Assembly (NCBI GenBank): GCA_910583685.1
Contig: CAJTXY010000022.1
Location: forward strand, 1 to 20,255
Origin: an uncultured Bacilli bacterium
GTDB lineage: Bacteria; Bacillota_I; Bacilli_A; RF39; UBA660
Direction: 5' to 3'
Length of the DNA: 20,255 bases
Positions 6,622 through 14,217 of this stretch are shown piece by piece. The position numbers and the translations under genes were made by a program. Each line of letters opens with the position of its first letter. Positions within the stretch are counted from its first letter, which is position 1. The notes under the pieces were generated by a model. It was not told the DNA's origin. It did no database searches and was given only the letters and a program-made list of their open reading frames with translations.

Positions 6622-8435
6622 AATTGAAACGCCCGCATCGAATTTAAAATGGCTAAAATAGAAACACCAACATCGGCAATAACCGCAAACCACATATTAG
6701 CAAGACCGAATGCCCCAAGTAGTAATATGAGAAATTTAACAGTAAGAGCAAACACAATATTTTGTTTAACAATACGAAGAGTTTTCCTAGAAATTTTAAC
6801 TGCCTGTGGAAGTTTTTTCAACTGATCAGTCATAATTACAATATCACTCGCCTCAATGGCAGCATCACTACCAACTTTACCCATAGAAATACCAACATCA
6901 CAAATAGCAAGAACTGGGGCATCATTAATACCGTCTCCAACAAAGGCAACGTGGTAATCTTTTAAAAGGGATTCTACTTTTGCAACTTTATCATCTGGTA
7001 AAAGTTCCGCATAATAATCGTCTAGTTTCAACTGTTGAGAAATATGAGAAGCAACAGCCTCTTTATCACCAGTAAGCATTACAAACTTTTCACTACCTAA
7101 TTTTTTAAGTTCTAAAATAGCAGAAGAAGCCTCTTCTTTTACGACATCATTAATAAAAATAACGCCACCAACTTTTTTATCAACGGCAACATAAATAGTA
7201 GTATGATCATTTTGAAACTCTTCACACAAAATATCATTTTTCAACATACACGCATAATTTCCAACGATTACTTCCCGGTTATCCACAAGCGCTGTTGTGC
7301 CAAAACCACTAAGTTCTTGGACATTTTTGATTTTAGCCTTTGACATATCTTTTCCATAGTATTTCTTAATAGATAGGGCAATTGGGTGAGAAGAGTCCCG
7401 CTCAGAACAAGAAGCATAGTAGAGAATTTCTTCCTGAGACATTCCTAAAGAGATGATATCAACTACCTCAAAAGTACCTTTTGTTAGAGTCCCAGTCTTA
7501 TCAAAAACAAAACAGTTAATATGAGCAAGCCGCTCTAAGTAATGACTACCTTTTATTAAAATACCATTCCGACTAGCCCCTCCAATGCCAGAGAAGAAAC
7601 CAAGTGGGACAGAAATAACCAAAGCACAAGGGCAAGAAATCACTAAGAAGATAAGCGCTCGTTCTATATATTCTTGAAATTCTAAAGAGAAAAGTAGGGG
7701 AATGATAAAGCCAATGGTAAAAGCAATCAAAACAACAATTGGTGTGTAGTATTTAGAAAACTTTGTTATAAATTTTTCAGAATTGGATTTTTTAGTACTA
7801 GCATTTTTAACAAGCTCTAAAATCTTATGAACAGTTGAATCTTTAAACTCACTTTGAACTCTTACAGTAAGGCTTCCACTTAAGTTGACAGAACCACTTA
7901 AAACAACGTCTCCCACCACAACTGGCTGAGGTAGAGCTTCTCCGGTTAAACTACTAGTATCAAGCATAGATTCCCCTTCTAGAATAACACCATCTAGAGG
8001 AATTTTCTCTCCACTCTTGATGAGAATAACATCATCTACTCGCACTTCTTCAGGAGAAACCTTCTTCTCTTTGCCATTCTTAACTAAGTTAGCATAATCA
8101 GGTCTTATAGCCATAAGTTTACTAATTTCTTCTTCACTTTTCTCAGTAGCGTGATCCGTAAAAAGTTCTCCAACTTGATATAAAATCATAACCATTACAG
8201 CTTCTTTATATTCTCCGATTAAAAAAGCTCCAATCGTTGCAAGAGACATTAAAAAATGCTCATCTAAAAGAAAACTTTTTCCAAAGCCACGAATGGCATA
8301 AAAGATAACATCGATACCAACGATCAAATAACTAATGATAAAAAGCGAAACTTGAAGGAGAGAAGAGGGAAGAAATAGTGCAATCATAAAAAGGAAAGCA
8401 CTGCTAATAACACGTAGAAATTCTTTATGTTTCAT
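6618..8435 (-). CDS. cadA: Heavy-metal P-type ATPase (Zn/Cd/Pb type), no N-terminal metal-binding domain
   Basis: A 605-residue P1B-type ATPase that exports divalent soft metals from the cytoplasm. It begins directly with membrane segments (about 8-48 and 60-95), so the usual HMA domain or Cys-rich head is absent. Motifs: LTGEA (163-167) in the actuator domain, CPCALV (268-273) in the metal path, phosphorylation site DKTGTLT (Asp312), SHP locus (349-351), and GDGINDAP (500-507). Lys567 and Asp588 (in ADVG) in the last two helices match the ZntA/CadA (P1B-2) subtype rather than copper pumps. Its ATG overlaps the repressor stop (ATGA, 8432-8435) and its TGA overlaps the ogt start. Expression is presumably induced by metal through the CadC-like repressor. 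Confidence 0.93.
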   Translation of the reverse strand: MKHKEFLRVISSAFLFMIALFLPSSLLQVSLFIISYLIVGIDVIFYAIRGFGKSFLLDEHFLMSLATIGAFLIGEYKEAVMVMILYQVGELFTDHATEKSEEEISKLMAIRPDYANLVKNGKEKKVSPEEVRVDDVILIKSGEKIPLDGVILEGESMLDTSSLTGEALPQPVVVGDVVLSGSVNLSGSLTVRVQSEFKDSTVHKILELVKNASTKKSNSEKFITKFSKYYTPIVVLIAFTIGFIIPLLFSLEFQEYIERALIFLVISCPCALVISVPLGFFSGIGGASRNGILIKGSHYLERLAHINCFVFDKTGTLTKGTFEVVDIISLGMSQEEILYYASCSERDSSHPIALSIKKYYGKDMSKAKIKNVQELSGFGTTALVDNREVIVGNYACMLKNDILCEEFQNDHTTIYVAVDKKVGGVIFINDVVKEEASSAILELKKLGSEKFVMLTGDKEAVASHISQQLKLDDYYAELLPDDKVAKVESLLKDYHVAFVGDGINDAPVLAICDVGISMGKVGSDAAIEASDIVIMTDQLKKLPQAVKISRKTLRIVKQNIVFALTVKFLILLLGAFGLANMWFAVIADVGVSILAILNSMRAFQL

Positions 8436-8785
8436 CTTCCTTCCTCCAAATGTTCTATGGATTTATCTAAAATATCTTTCACGTGGAAATCATCCAATTG
8501 ATAATAAACAAATTTTCCATCCTTACGAACCTTCACTAATTTATGATCTCTAAGAATTCTTAATTGATGAGAGATAGCAGACTTCGTCATTTGTAATAGA
8601 TAGGCTAAATCACAAACACACATTTCGTGTTTCTCTAATGCCCACAAAATCTTCACACGAGTACTATCTCCAAAAATTTTAAAAAAGTCTGCAATGTCAA
8701 ATGTTAAAGAATCATCAAGTATCCCCACTTGGTTTACAATTTCCTGATGAACCACATCACAGTCACATATAAATTTCTCTTTCAT
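8432..8785 (-). CDS. cadC: ArsR/SmtB-family metal-sensing repressor (CadC-like)
   Basis: A 117-residue winged-helix repressor. The start at 8785 is set by AGGAGG a few bases upstream. Both classic metal sites can be traced: Cys7 and Cys9 in the N-terminal arm with Cys56 and Cys58 in MCVCDL (the CadC soft-metal site, with CxC in place of the usual wider spacing in the arm), and Asp99, His101, His112 and Glu115 in the last helix (the CzrA/SmtB zinc site). The DNA-recognition helix is TKSAISHQLRILRDHKLV. It is the first gene of the cadC-cadA-ogt operon and should leave its operator when Cd, Pb or Zn binds. Confidence 0.92.
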   Translation of the reverse strand: MKEKFICDCDVVHQEIVNQVGILDDSLTFDIADFFKIFGDSTRVKILWALEKHEMCVCDLAYLLQMTKSAISHQLRILRDHKLVKVRKDGKFVYYQLDDFHVKDILDKSIEHLEEGR

Positions 8786-8804
8786 AATATACCTCCTAAT
8801 AAAT

Positions 8805-8834
8805 ATTATAGTTGAACAACTATTCATATGTCAA
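8805..8834 (-). promoter_or_regulatory. Promoter of the cadC-cadA-ogt operon
   Basis: On the minus strand TTGACA (8829-8834), an 18-base spacer and TATAAT (8805-8810): both boxes are consensus. Confidence 0.88.
8808..8823. promoter_or_regulatory. CadC-type operator dyad
   Basis: ATAGTTG and CAACTAT form a perfect 7-2-7 inverted repeat that fills the downstream part of the spacer and enters the -10. A shorter overlapping dyad, TGAA-N6-TTCA, is shifted by a few bases and resembles the TGAA/TTCA-type cores of ArsR/SmtB operators. Confidence 0.7.
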
Positions 8835-8849
8835 ATAAAAAGAAAAATC

Positions 8850-9134
8850 TTACTTATTAGATGGATCAGACTCTTTATCACTGTTTACTACTGGTAAATT
8901 AGAACCGTAGAAGAACTCGTTCATAGAGATATTTAACTTTTTAGCAAGGATATATAAAAATTCTAAGCTAAAGGTTTGAAAACTACTATTTTCTATATTA
9001 GCAATAGTGCCCTCACTATATTGAATAAGTTCAGCTAGTTGAAATTGAGTGAGATGCTTTTCTTTTCGAATTCTTCGAATATTCTGTCCAACAATTATAT
9101 AAATATATTTGTTATCATTTTCATCAATAGCCAT
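8850..9134 (-). CDS. XRE-family helix-turn-helix regulator
   Basis: A 94-residue cytoplasmic DNA-binding protein. Residues 14-70 form a Cro/CI-type domain: VGQNIRRIRKEKHLTQFQLAELIQYSEGTIANIENS followed by FSLEFLYILAKKLNISMNEFF. The acidic C-terminal tail (SDKESDPSNK) has no second domain. ATG 9134 is preferred for its AGGTG ribosome site; two earlier in-frame starts lack one. It diverges from a small membrane-protein gene and lies upstream of the cad promoter without a visible terminator between. Its target is probably its own intergenic region, which is inference. Confidence 0.88.
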   Translation of the reverse strand: MAIDENDNKYIYIIVGQNIRRIRKEKHLTQFQLAELIQYSEGTIANIENSSFQTFSLEFLYILAKKLNISMNEFFYGSNLPVVNSDKESDPSNK

Positions 9135-9244
9135 ATGATCACCTACGTTCATTATCTTATGAAGAAGTATAAAATGCACTACATTTAATATATGTACTTT
9201 TTGGAAAAATATGGTAAAATAAAAAAAGAGGGAGGTTGAAATAC
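9135..9244. promoter_or_regulatory. Divergent intergenic region of the XRE regulator and the small membrane gene
   Basis: For the membrane gene, TGGTAAAAT (TAAAAT 9215-9220) is an extended -10 without a clear -35. For the regulator, TATACT on the minus strand (9166-9171) is a possible -10. Between them TACAT (9180-9184) and ATGTA (9192-9196) form a 5-7-5 dyad, a candidate operator. Confidence 0.45.
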
Positions 9245-9457
9245 TTGAAAAAAATATTTTATACACTAGCAGTAATCGGAATTTTGATTATTATGATTAT
9301 TGCCTTTGTAGTACCAAAGAATCCATACGAAATGATTCCTTCTATATTATATTTTGATAAACCATTATGGCTTTGCATTGCCTTTTTTGGTTGTTTCTTA
9401 TACTTATTAATATTAAGAATCATTTACAGTAAAATAAAAAAAAGACACCAAAAGTAG
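9245..9457 (+). CDS. Small two-helix membrane protein
   Basis: A 70-residue protein with TTG start at 9245, supported by GAGGGAGG (9228-9235) nine bases upstream; a TTG at 9236 abuts that site and is unlikely. Helix one is about residues 4-23 (FYTLAVIGILIIMIIAFVV), helix two about 40-60 (PLWLCIAFFGCFLYLLILRII), and the tail is basic (YSKIKKRHQK). I do not recognise the family. It is the only divergent partner of the XRE regulator. The last codons overlap a terminator stem that serves the opposite strand. Confidence 0.7.
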   Translation: MKKIFYTLAVIGILIIMIIAFVVPKNPYEMIPSILYFDKPLWLCIAFFGCFLYLLILRIIYSKIKKRHQK

Positions 9458-9465
9458 GTATCTTT
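9431..9465 (-). terminator. Terminator of the bceAB transcript, inside the end of the small membrane gene
   Basis: On the minus strand AAAGATACC (9465-9457) pairs with GGTGTCTTT (9449-9441), with one G-T wobble, around a 7-base loop, followed by about eight T and an AT-rich run. Confidence 0.7.
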
Positions 9466-9500
9466 AAAGAGTATCAAATGAATGATAGTCTTTTTTATTT
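9466..9500 (+). terminator. Terminator of the small membrane gene
   Basis: AAAGAGTATC (9466-9475) and GATAGTCTTT (9484-9493) pair at 9 of 10 positions around AAATGAAT, followed by TTTATTTT. It abuts the opposite-strand terminator with no base between the two stems. Confidence 0.7.
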
Positions 9501-9507
9501 TCATATC

Positions 9508-11541
9508 TTAAGCATCTCTCAAAATATTTTTACTGCAGAAATAAGTAATAAGAAAGTATCCACCATAAATAATGATAATAAAGATAGAAGTCATAACAAT
9601 CGAAGGCAATAACTGTTCATTTCCAAATGTTTCCAAAATATAATTACAGAACATAATACCAAATACAGAGTGAACAATAGCAAGAATCAGTGGGAATAGG
9701 AAGAAAATAGCAATCTGTCTAAATAAAGCTTTACGAATAAGAACTTCATCTGTACCAATCTTTCGTAGCATTCGAAATCTTTCTTTATTGTCACTGCTCT
9801 CAGACAACTCCTTTAAAGCAAGAATCGCTGCACTAGAGATTAAGAAAATAATACCTAAGTAAAGACCAATAAAGGTGACAAGTGCCCCAAGTCCGATACT
9901 ATTTTCTGCAATATCAAGTTTGGTATTAACGGTAGTAAAGCTACTATTTTCCCAGGTTTTATCAGCAAAGTCACGAAGTTCCTGATTAATTTTTTGAATT
10001 TCTTCTTTATTATCAGTATTAAAATTAGCAAGCAATGCTTTATCTGTAACAGGAATACTTTCTAAGGCCTCATCGGGAACTACTATAATACCACCATTGA
10101 TATGAGTAGAGGAAATCTCAAGAAAGCCGTACTTACATTCATCATATTTTGGTTGATAACGTTTTTCTCCTAAAACAATTGAAGGCCTCTCTTTTAATGC
10201 TAAATTTCGAGCATCAATCATTCCATCATAATCGGCAATAATCATATACTCATCTTTTTTTAGAGTGTATTCTTCATGTTCAAATAGTCGGGCAACTTTA
10301 TTATAATCACTAAGCGCAATAATTGTCTCAGGGGCATCGTAATGCATAAATTTATACTTCGCTAAAACCTCTCTACCCAAAGTTTCTTTTAAAGTTAATT
10401 TCTCTGTTTTATGAATATTAAAAGATACGATATTCTTTAATTTATTCTGAACATCAAAATGATTCTTTTCCAGTGTCTCTATAATTGACAAATCAAAATC
10501 TTCAATAATAGCTGGATTACTAGTATCAATATCAATCATTTTAGTAAATTCTACATCGACAGGAGCAAGTTCTTCTAAATTAACAGTCATAGAATTTTTA
10601 ATAGATAGAGAACTAGAAAGGATACAAATAGTCACAAATAGCATAAGGCAAATAATAGTCATTGAAAATACAGTTGTATTAATCTTGCTACTAATCTGTC
10701 TTAAGGTAAAACTATTTAATCCTTTGTAATAAAACTTTCGCCTTTTAGAAACAATTCGCAAAATAAGTCCTGATAAAGACCAAAAGATAAAAAAGGTAGA
10801 CACAATTCCTAAAGCAATAGGAATAAATATTTTATCAGCAGAGTCTAGCATCGTCTCGATTCCACCAGTAACCATATAATAAGCAAATCCTAAAACACTA
10901 GCAGAAATAAGAAAGATAACAGTGCACAAAAGTGAGTTTTTCAGTTTTACTTTTTCGCTTTTTTTGCTACCATGTAACAGATCAATTAATTTACATCTCC
11001 CAATATTAATCGTATTGAAAATCATCACAAGCAAGTACATAATACCAAAGTAGATTAGACATTTGATACAAGCACTTTTAGATAGAATAAAAGAAAACTT
11101 TGTCATATCTGCTTCAAACATATTGGCAACAAGAATACTCATCAGTTGTGACAAAACAATACCAATCCCAAGACCGATGACAAGTGAGATAAGACCAATC
11201 AATATAGTTTCAATAAATAAAATCATAGAGATTCGTCTCTTGCTCATTCCAAGTGTCAAATAGATACCAAATTCTCTTTTTCGTCTTTTAATTAAAAAAC
11301 GTGAAGCATAAATAATCAAGAAGCCAAGTATGAAAGAAACAAAGACACTGACTCCAGAGAGCATATTCGTCATAAGTTCAATAATACTAGCGGTACCAGA
11401 TGTGGCATCAATAAGTACAGTTTGACTCTCAATGGCATTAAACACATAGAAGATGGCAACACCCAAAATTAGAGTAAAAAAGTAGATGGCATAATCTTTA
11501 AAACTCTTTTTAATATTTTTTAAGGATAGTTTAAAGAGCAT
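9508..11541 (-). CDS. bceB: BceB-like FtsX-family permease for peptide-antibiotic resistance
   Basis: A 677-residue membrane protein with the BceB layout: a first helix near 18-38, further helices up to about residue 300, a large extracellular domain (about 310-550) and a final group of helices ending GGYFLITYFCSKNILRDA. N-terminal LSLKNIKKSFKDYAIYFFTL and the loop SRFLIKRRKREFGIYLTLGMSKRRI are typical of this family. These permeases free lipid II-cycle targets from bacitracin and similar peptides and also act as the sensor for the linked kinase. ATG 11541 lies 11 bases inside the end of the ATPase gene, with GGAGG upstream; the TTG six codons earlier overlaps that ribosome site. The peptide recognised cannot be read from sequence. 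Confidence 0.92.
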   Translation of the reverse strand: MLFKLSLKNIKKSFKDYAIYFFTLILGVAIFYVFNAIESQTVLIDATSGTASIIELMTNMLSGVSVFVSFILGFLIIYASRFLIKRRKREFGIYLTLGMSKRRISMILFIETILIGLISLVIGLGIGIVLSQLMSILVANMFEADMTKFSFILSKSACIKCLIYFGIMYLLVMIFNTINIGRCKLIDLLHGSKKSEKVKLKNSLLCTVIFLISASVLGFAYYMVTGGIETMLDSADKIFIPIALGIVSTFFIFWSLSGLILRIVSKRRKFYYKGLNSFTLRQISSKINTTVFSMTIICLMLFVTICILSSSLSIKNSMTVNLEELAPVDVEFTKMIDIDTSNPAIIEDFDLSIIETLEKNHFDVQNKLKNIVSFNIHKTEKLTLKETLGREVLAKYKFMHYDAPETIIALSDYNKVARLFEHEEYTLKKDEYMIIADYDGMIDARNLALKERPSIVLGEKRYQPKYDECKYGFLEISSTHINGGIIVVPDEALESIPVTDKALLANFNTDNKEEIQKINQELRDFADKTWENSSFTTVNTKLDIAENSIGLGALVTFIGLYLGIIFLISSAAILALKELSESSDNKERFRMLRKIGTDEVLIRKALFRQIAIFFLFPLILAIVHSVFGIMFCNYILETFGNEQLLPSIVMTSIFIIIIYGGYFLITYFCSKNILRDA

Positions 11542-12298
11542 CGTTAAGATCTCCTCCAAGTAGTGTTACAATATCAATAATTTTATCAAAAAATTCGCTT
11601 CTAGTATTATCTCCGCGATGAATCTCGTTAAATACTTTGCCATCTTTTATGAATATAACTCGAGAGGCATAACTTGCTGTAAAAGCGTCATGAGTAACCA
11701 TCAAAATAGTTGCCTTTAATTCCCGATTCAAATAATTAAATCTCTCAAGTAGCATTTTAGAAGATTTAGAATCTAGGGCACCAGTTGGTTCATCTGCTAA
11801 AATAAGTTTTGGATTGGTAATAATAGCACGAGCCGATGCCACTCGTTGCTTTTGCCCACCACTCATTTGATAAGGATATTTCTGAAGTACATCTTCTATA
11901 CCAAGTTGGTGTGCCACCTTTTTTATCTTTTCTTCAATTTCGAAGACATTTACATTTTGAATAGATAGGGCAAGTGCAATATTTTCATAAGCAGTAAGCG
12001 TATCTAACAAATTAAAGTCTTGAAAAATAAAACCTAGTTCCTCTCGTCTAAATTTATTCAAGTTATTTCCTTTTAACTTCGTAATATCAAGTCCATCCAC
12101 AAAAATATGTCCAGCAGTTACTTTGTCAATTGTGGCAATACAGTTTAGAAGCGTAGTCTTACCGCTACCACTAGCACCCATAATTGCTACAAATTCTCCT
12201 TTTTCTGCATGAAAAGAAACATCATTTAATGCTTTGGTTAAATTGGACTTTCCACCATAATATTTTTCTAGTTTTTCAACTTTTAAAATTTCATTCAT
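11531..12298 (-). CDS. bceA: BceA-like ABC transporter ATP-binding protein
   Basis: A 255-residue ATPase that powers the BceB-like permease. Walker A is GASGSGKTT (41-49), the Q-loop is FIFQDFNLLD, the signature is MSGGQKQRVASARAI, Walker B is LILADEPTGALD and the H-loop is VTHD. It follows the LolD/MacB pattern of single-polypeptide ATPases that pair with FtsX-type permeases. The start at 12298 is set by a GGAGGAGG ribosome site; an ATG six codons earlier spans that site. It is the first gene of the bceAB unit, preceded by a BceR box directly after the kinase stop. Confidence 0.94.
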   Translation of the reverse strand: MNEILKVEKLEKYYGGKSNLTKALNDVSFHAEKGEFVAIMGASGSGKTTLLNCIATIDKVTAGHIFVDGLDITKLKGNNLNKFRREELGFIFQDFNLLDTLTAYENIALALSIQNVNVFEIEEKIKKVAHQLGIEDVLQKYPYQMSGGQKQRVASARAIITNPKLILADEPTGALDSKSSKMLLERFNYLNRELKATILMVTHDAFTASYASRVIFIKDGKVFNEIHRGDNTRSEFFDKIIDIVTLLGGDLNDAL

Positions 12299-12338
12299 AT
12301 TTTTCCTCCTCCACATTCATTTTAAGAAAAAGATACTT

Positions 12339-12347
12339 TCTTTACCA
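12339..12347 (-). promoter_or_regulatory. Candidate extended -10 of the bceAB promoter
   Basis: On the minus strand TGGTAAAGA (-10 TAAAGA, 12339-12344). It lies 21 bases downstream of the BceR box, against 20 bases at the bceRS promoter, and has no good -35, as expected for an activated promoter. Confidence 0.5.
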
Positions 12348-12365
12348 TCGATTAAGCTTACAAAT

Positions 12366-12383
12366 GCTTACACTTCTGTAAGC
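12366..12383. promoter_or_regulatory. BceR box upstream of bceAB
   Basis: GCTTACA-CTTC-TGTAAGC is a perfect 7-4-7 dyad containing the TNACA-N4-TGTAA pattern known for BceR-type regulators. It starts at the base after the kinase stop codon. A wider perfect 11-bp inverted repeat, TTAAGCTTACA (12352-12362) and TGTAAGCTTAA (12377-12387), uses the same right half, so there are three half-sites. Confidence 0.85.
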
Positions 12384-13391
12384 TTAACGGACAGTATCAT
12401 AAAAATCTTGTTTTAAAAAGGTAATAGTCACTTCTGTAAATTTTCCTACTTCAGAAGATACTTCGATAGAATGTCCAAGTTTTTTACAAAGATTATGACA
12501 AATATAGAGTCCCATTCCTGTAGAATTTGTATTATGCCTTCCATTTTTTCCTGTAAAGCTTTTTTCAAACACCAAAGGTAAGTCACTTTTTAAAATACCT
12601 ATACCATCATCTTTAATAGAAAGAACCGTGATATCGTTCTCTACTTTCAGTGAAAAGGTAATATTCTTAGCCTTGTATTTAACACTATTGATAATAATTT
12701 GATTTAAAATAAACTCAAGCCACTTAGAGTCAGAAAGAACGGTCTTATCTTCTAAATCGATATGAATATGAACATTATGGTATAAAAGACTATCTTTGTT
12801 GCGAAGAATAACGTGATTAATCACACTCTTTAAAGAACACTCTTTAATAAAATAATCCACCTCGGCATATTCACCTCTAGAATAATATAATATCTGGTCC
12901 ATATAATCTTCTAGTTTTTTTATTTGGTCGAGTAATATAGCATCAGACTCTCCTTTTTGATTATGGATATGTAGTAAAACATTAGAAAGAGGAATTTTAA
13001 TTTCATGTATCCACATTTCTAAATAACTTTTGTAACTTTCAATTCGTCCTTTATATTGATTTAGATGATCTAACATAGATTTATTAATGTCATAAAGGCT
13101 ATCCACAAGAACTCTCCCTTCAAAAAAGTGGGCTTCTTCTAAAATTTCTGTAATTAAATATTTCTGATCAAGAGAGAGTAGTTTACTAGAGAAATCATCA
13201 TAAAAGGCTTTTCTTCGAAAAAATTCATAAAGGAAAGAAGAGGTTTCAACTAGAAAAATAGTAAAGAGCAAAACAACAATAAGTGGAGTAGAGCTTTTAA
13301 AAATAAGCAGAAAAAGAAAACATAAAAAATCTGCAAAAAGGAAGAGGATAATGGTAAGTAAATGGTCTTTGCAAAAAGAACGAAAGCTCAT
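12384..13391 (-). CDS. bceS: BceS-like intramembrane-sensing histidine kinase
   Basis: A 335-residue kinase with two N-terminal membrane helices (about 11-31 and 36-54) joined by only a few residues, so it has no extracellular sensor and must read the state of the BceB-like permease. The phospho-acceptor is His129 in MWIHEIKIPLS. The ATPase domain has the N-box with Asn235 (NQIIINSVKYK), DDGIGI (Asp261) and TGMGLYI (291-297). ATG 13391 overlaps the regulator stop by 4 bases. The bceRS-bceAB order and shared strand support one sensory and detoxification module. Confidence 0.94.
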   Translation of the reverse strand: MSFRSFCKDHLLTIILFLFADFLCFLFLLIFKSSTPLIVVLLFTIFLVETSSFLYEFFRRKAFYDDFSSKLLSLDQKYLITEILEEAHFFEGRVLVDSLYDINKSMLDHLNQYKGRIESYKSYLEMWIHEIKIPLSNVLLHIHNQKGESDAILLDQIKKLEDYMDQILYYSRGEYAEVDYFIKECSLKSVINHVILRNKDSLLYHNVHIHIDLEDKTVLSDSKWLEFILNQIIINSVKYKAKNITFSLKVENDITVLSIKDDGIGILKSDLPLVFEKSFTGKNGRHNTNSTGMGLYICHNLCKKLGHSIEVSSEVGKFTEVTITFLKQDFYDTVR

Positions 13392-14047
13392 AGTAAAATA
13401 TACCCCTGTCTCTTTCTAGTTTGAATCACATCTTCATATCCAATTTCTTGAAGTTTTGCACGAAGTCTAGAGATATTAACTGTAAGTGTATTATCATCTA
13501 CAAACTCATAACTATTCCATAAATCATCCATAATCGCTTCTCTAGAAACAATCTTCCCTCTATTTTGTACAAGCAATTTCAAAATAAGCATCTCATTCTT
13601 AGTAAGTAAAACCTCTTTCTCCTCACACTTAATAAGCCCTCGATCTGGAAATATTTGCATCTTATCTACCGTCAAAAAGTCGCTAGTCTGTTGCAACCGT
13701 TTTAAAATTGCCTCAATACGAAGTAGAAGAATCGTTGGATTATATGGTTTTGTAATGTAATCATCCGCTCCATAACTCATACTAAGCACTTCATCTGCTT
13801 CATTATTTTTACTAGTAACCATAATAACAGGAACATCCATCGTCCGTCGAAGTTCTTTTAAAAGGCTTTCCCCATTAATGCCAGGAAGATTAATATCCAT
13901 TAAAATAAGGTTTGGTTTTGTATGAACAATTTCTTCTAATAAAGAAGTAAAATTTTGCGCTACAAAAACATCGTAACCAGAAGCAGTAAGTAATCGCTTT
14001 AGTTCTCTTTGTTGTTCTAAGTCATCCTCAATAATCAAAATCTTCAT
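13388..14047 (-). CDS. bceR: BceR-like OmpR-family response regulator
   Basis: A 219-residue regulator. The receiver domain has acidic pocket EDD (7-9), phospho-acceptor Asp51, Thr78 and Lys100. The winged-helix output domain (about 125-219) contains LTKNEMLILKLLVQNRGKIVSREAIMDDLW and the recognition helix region VDDNTLTVNISRLRAKL. It is the first gene of the bceRS transcript. A perfect BceR box lies upstream of its own promoter, so positive autoregulation is likely. Confidence 0.94.
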   Translation of the reverse strand: MKILIIEDDLEQQRELKRLLTASGYDVFVAQNFTSLLEEIVHTKPNLILMDINLPGINGESLLKELRRTMDVPVIMVTSKNNEADEVLSMSYGADDYITKPYNPTILLLRIEAILKRLQQTSDFLTVDKMQIFPDRGLIKCEEKEVLLTKNEMLILKLLVQNRGKIVSREAIMDDLWNSYEFVDDNTLTVNISRLRAKLQEIGYEDVIQTRKRQGYILL

Positions 14048-14065
14048 CTAAAATCACCTATTTCT

Positions 14066-14074
14066 ATTGTATCA
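14066..14074 (-). promoter_or_regulatory. Extended -10 of the bceRS promoter
   Basis: On the minus strand TGATACAAT (-10 TACAAT, 14066-14071). The hexamer 17 bases upstream, AGATTT, is a poor -35, which fits dependence on an activator bound at 14092-14109. Confidence 0.6.
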
Positions 14075-14091
14075 TATAGTAACAAATCAAA

Positions 14092-14109
14092 TCTTACATC
14101 TCTGTAAGA
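14092..14109. promoter_or_regulatory. BceR box upstream of bceRS
   Basis: TCTTACA-TCTC-TGTAAGA is a perfect 7-4-7 dyad with the TNACA-N4-TGTAA core, 20 bases upstream of the -10. Confidence 0.85.
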
Positions 14110-14157
14110 AAACTTCACTTATATTATAGACAAAAGATAAGAAAAAAGTAGATATTT

Positions 14158-14182
14158 ATAAAAAAGTTTCAAAAAAAAACTT
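14158..14182 (-). terminator. Likely terminator of the 203-residue gene
   Basis: On the minus strand AAGTTT (14182-14177) pairs with AAACTT (14169-14164) around a 7-base loop, then six T. The stem is short, so it is probably weak. Confidence 0.5.
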
Positions 14183-14217
14183 CTTCAAAAAACGAATATG
14201 TCTTTTCTAAATAAAGT

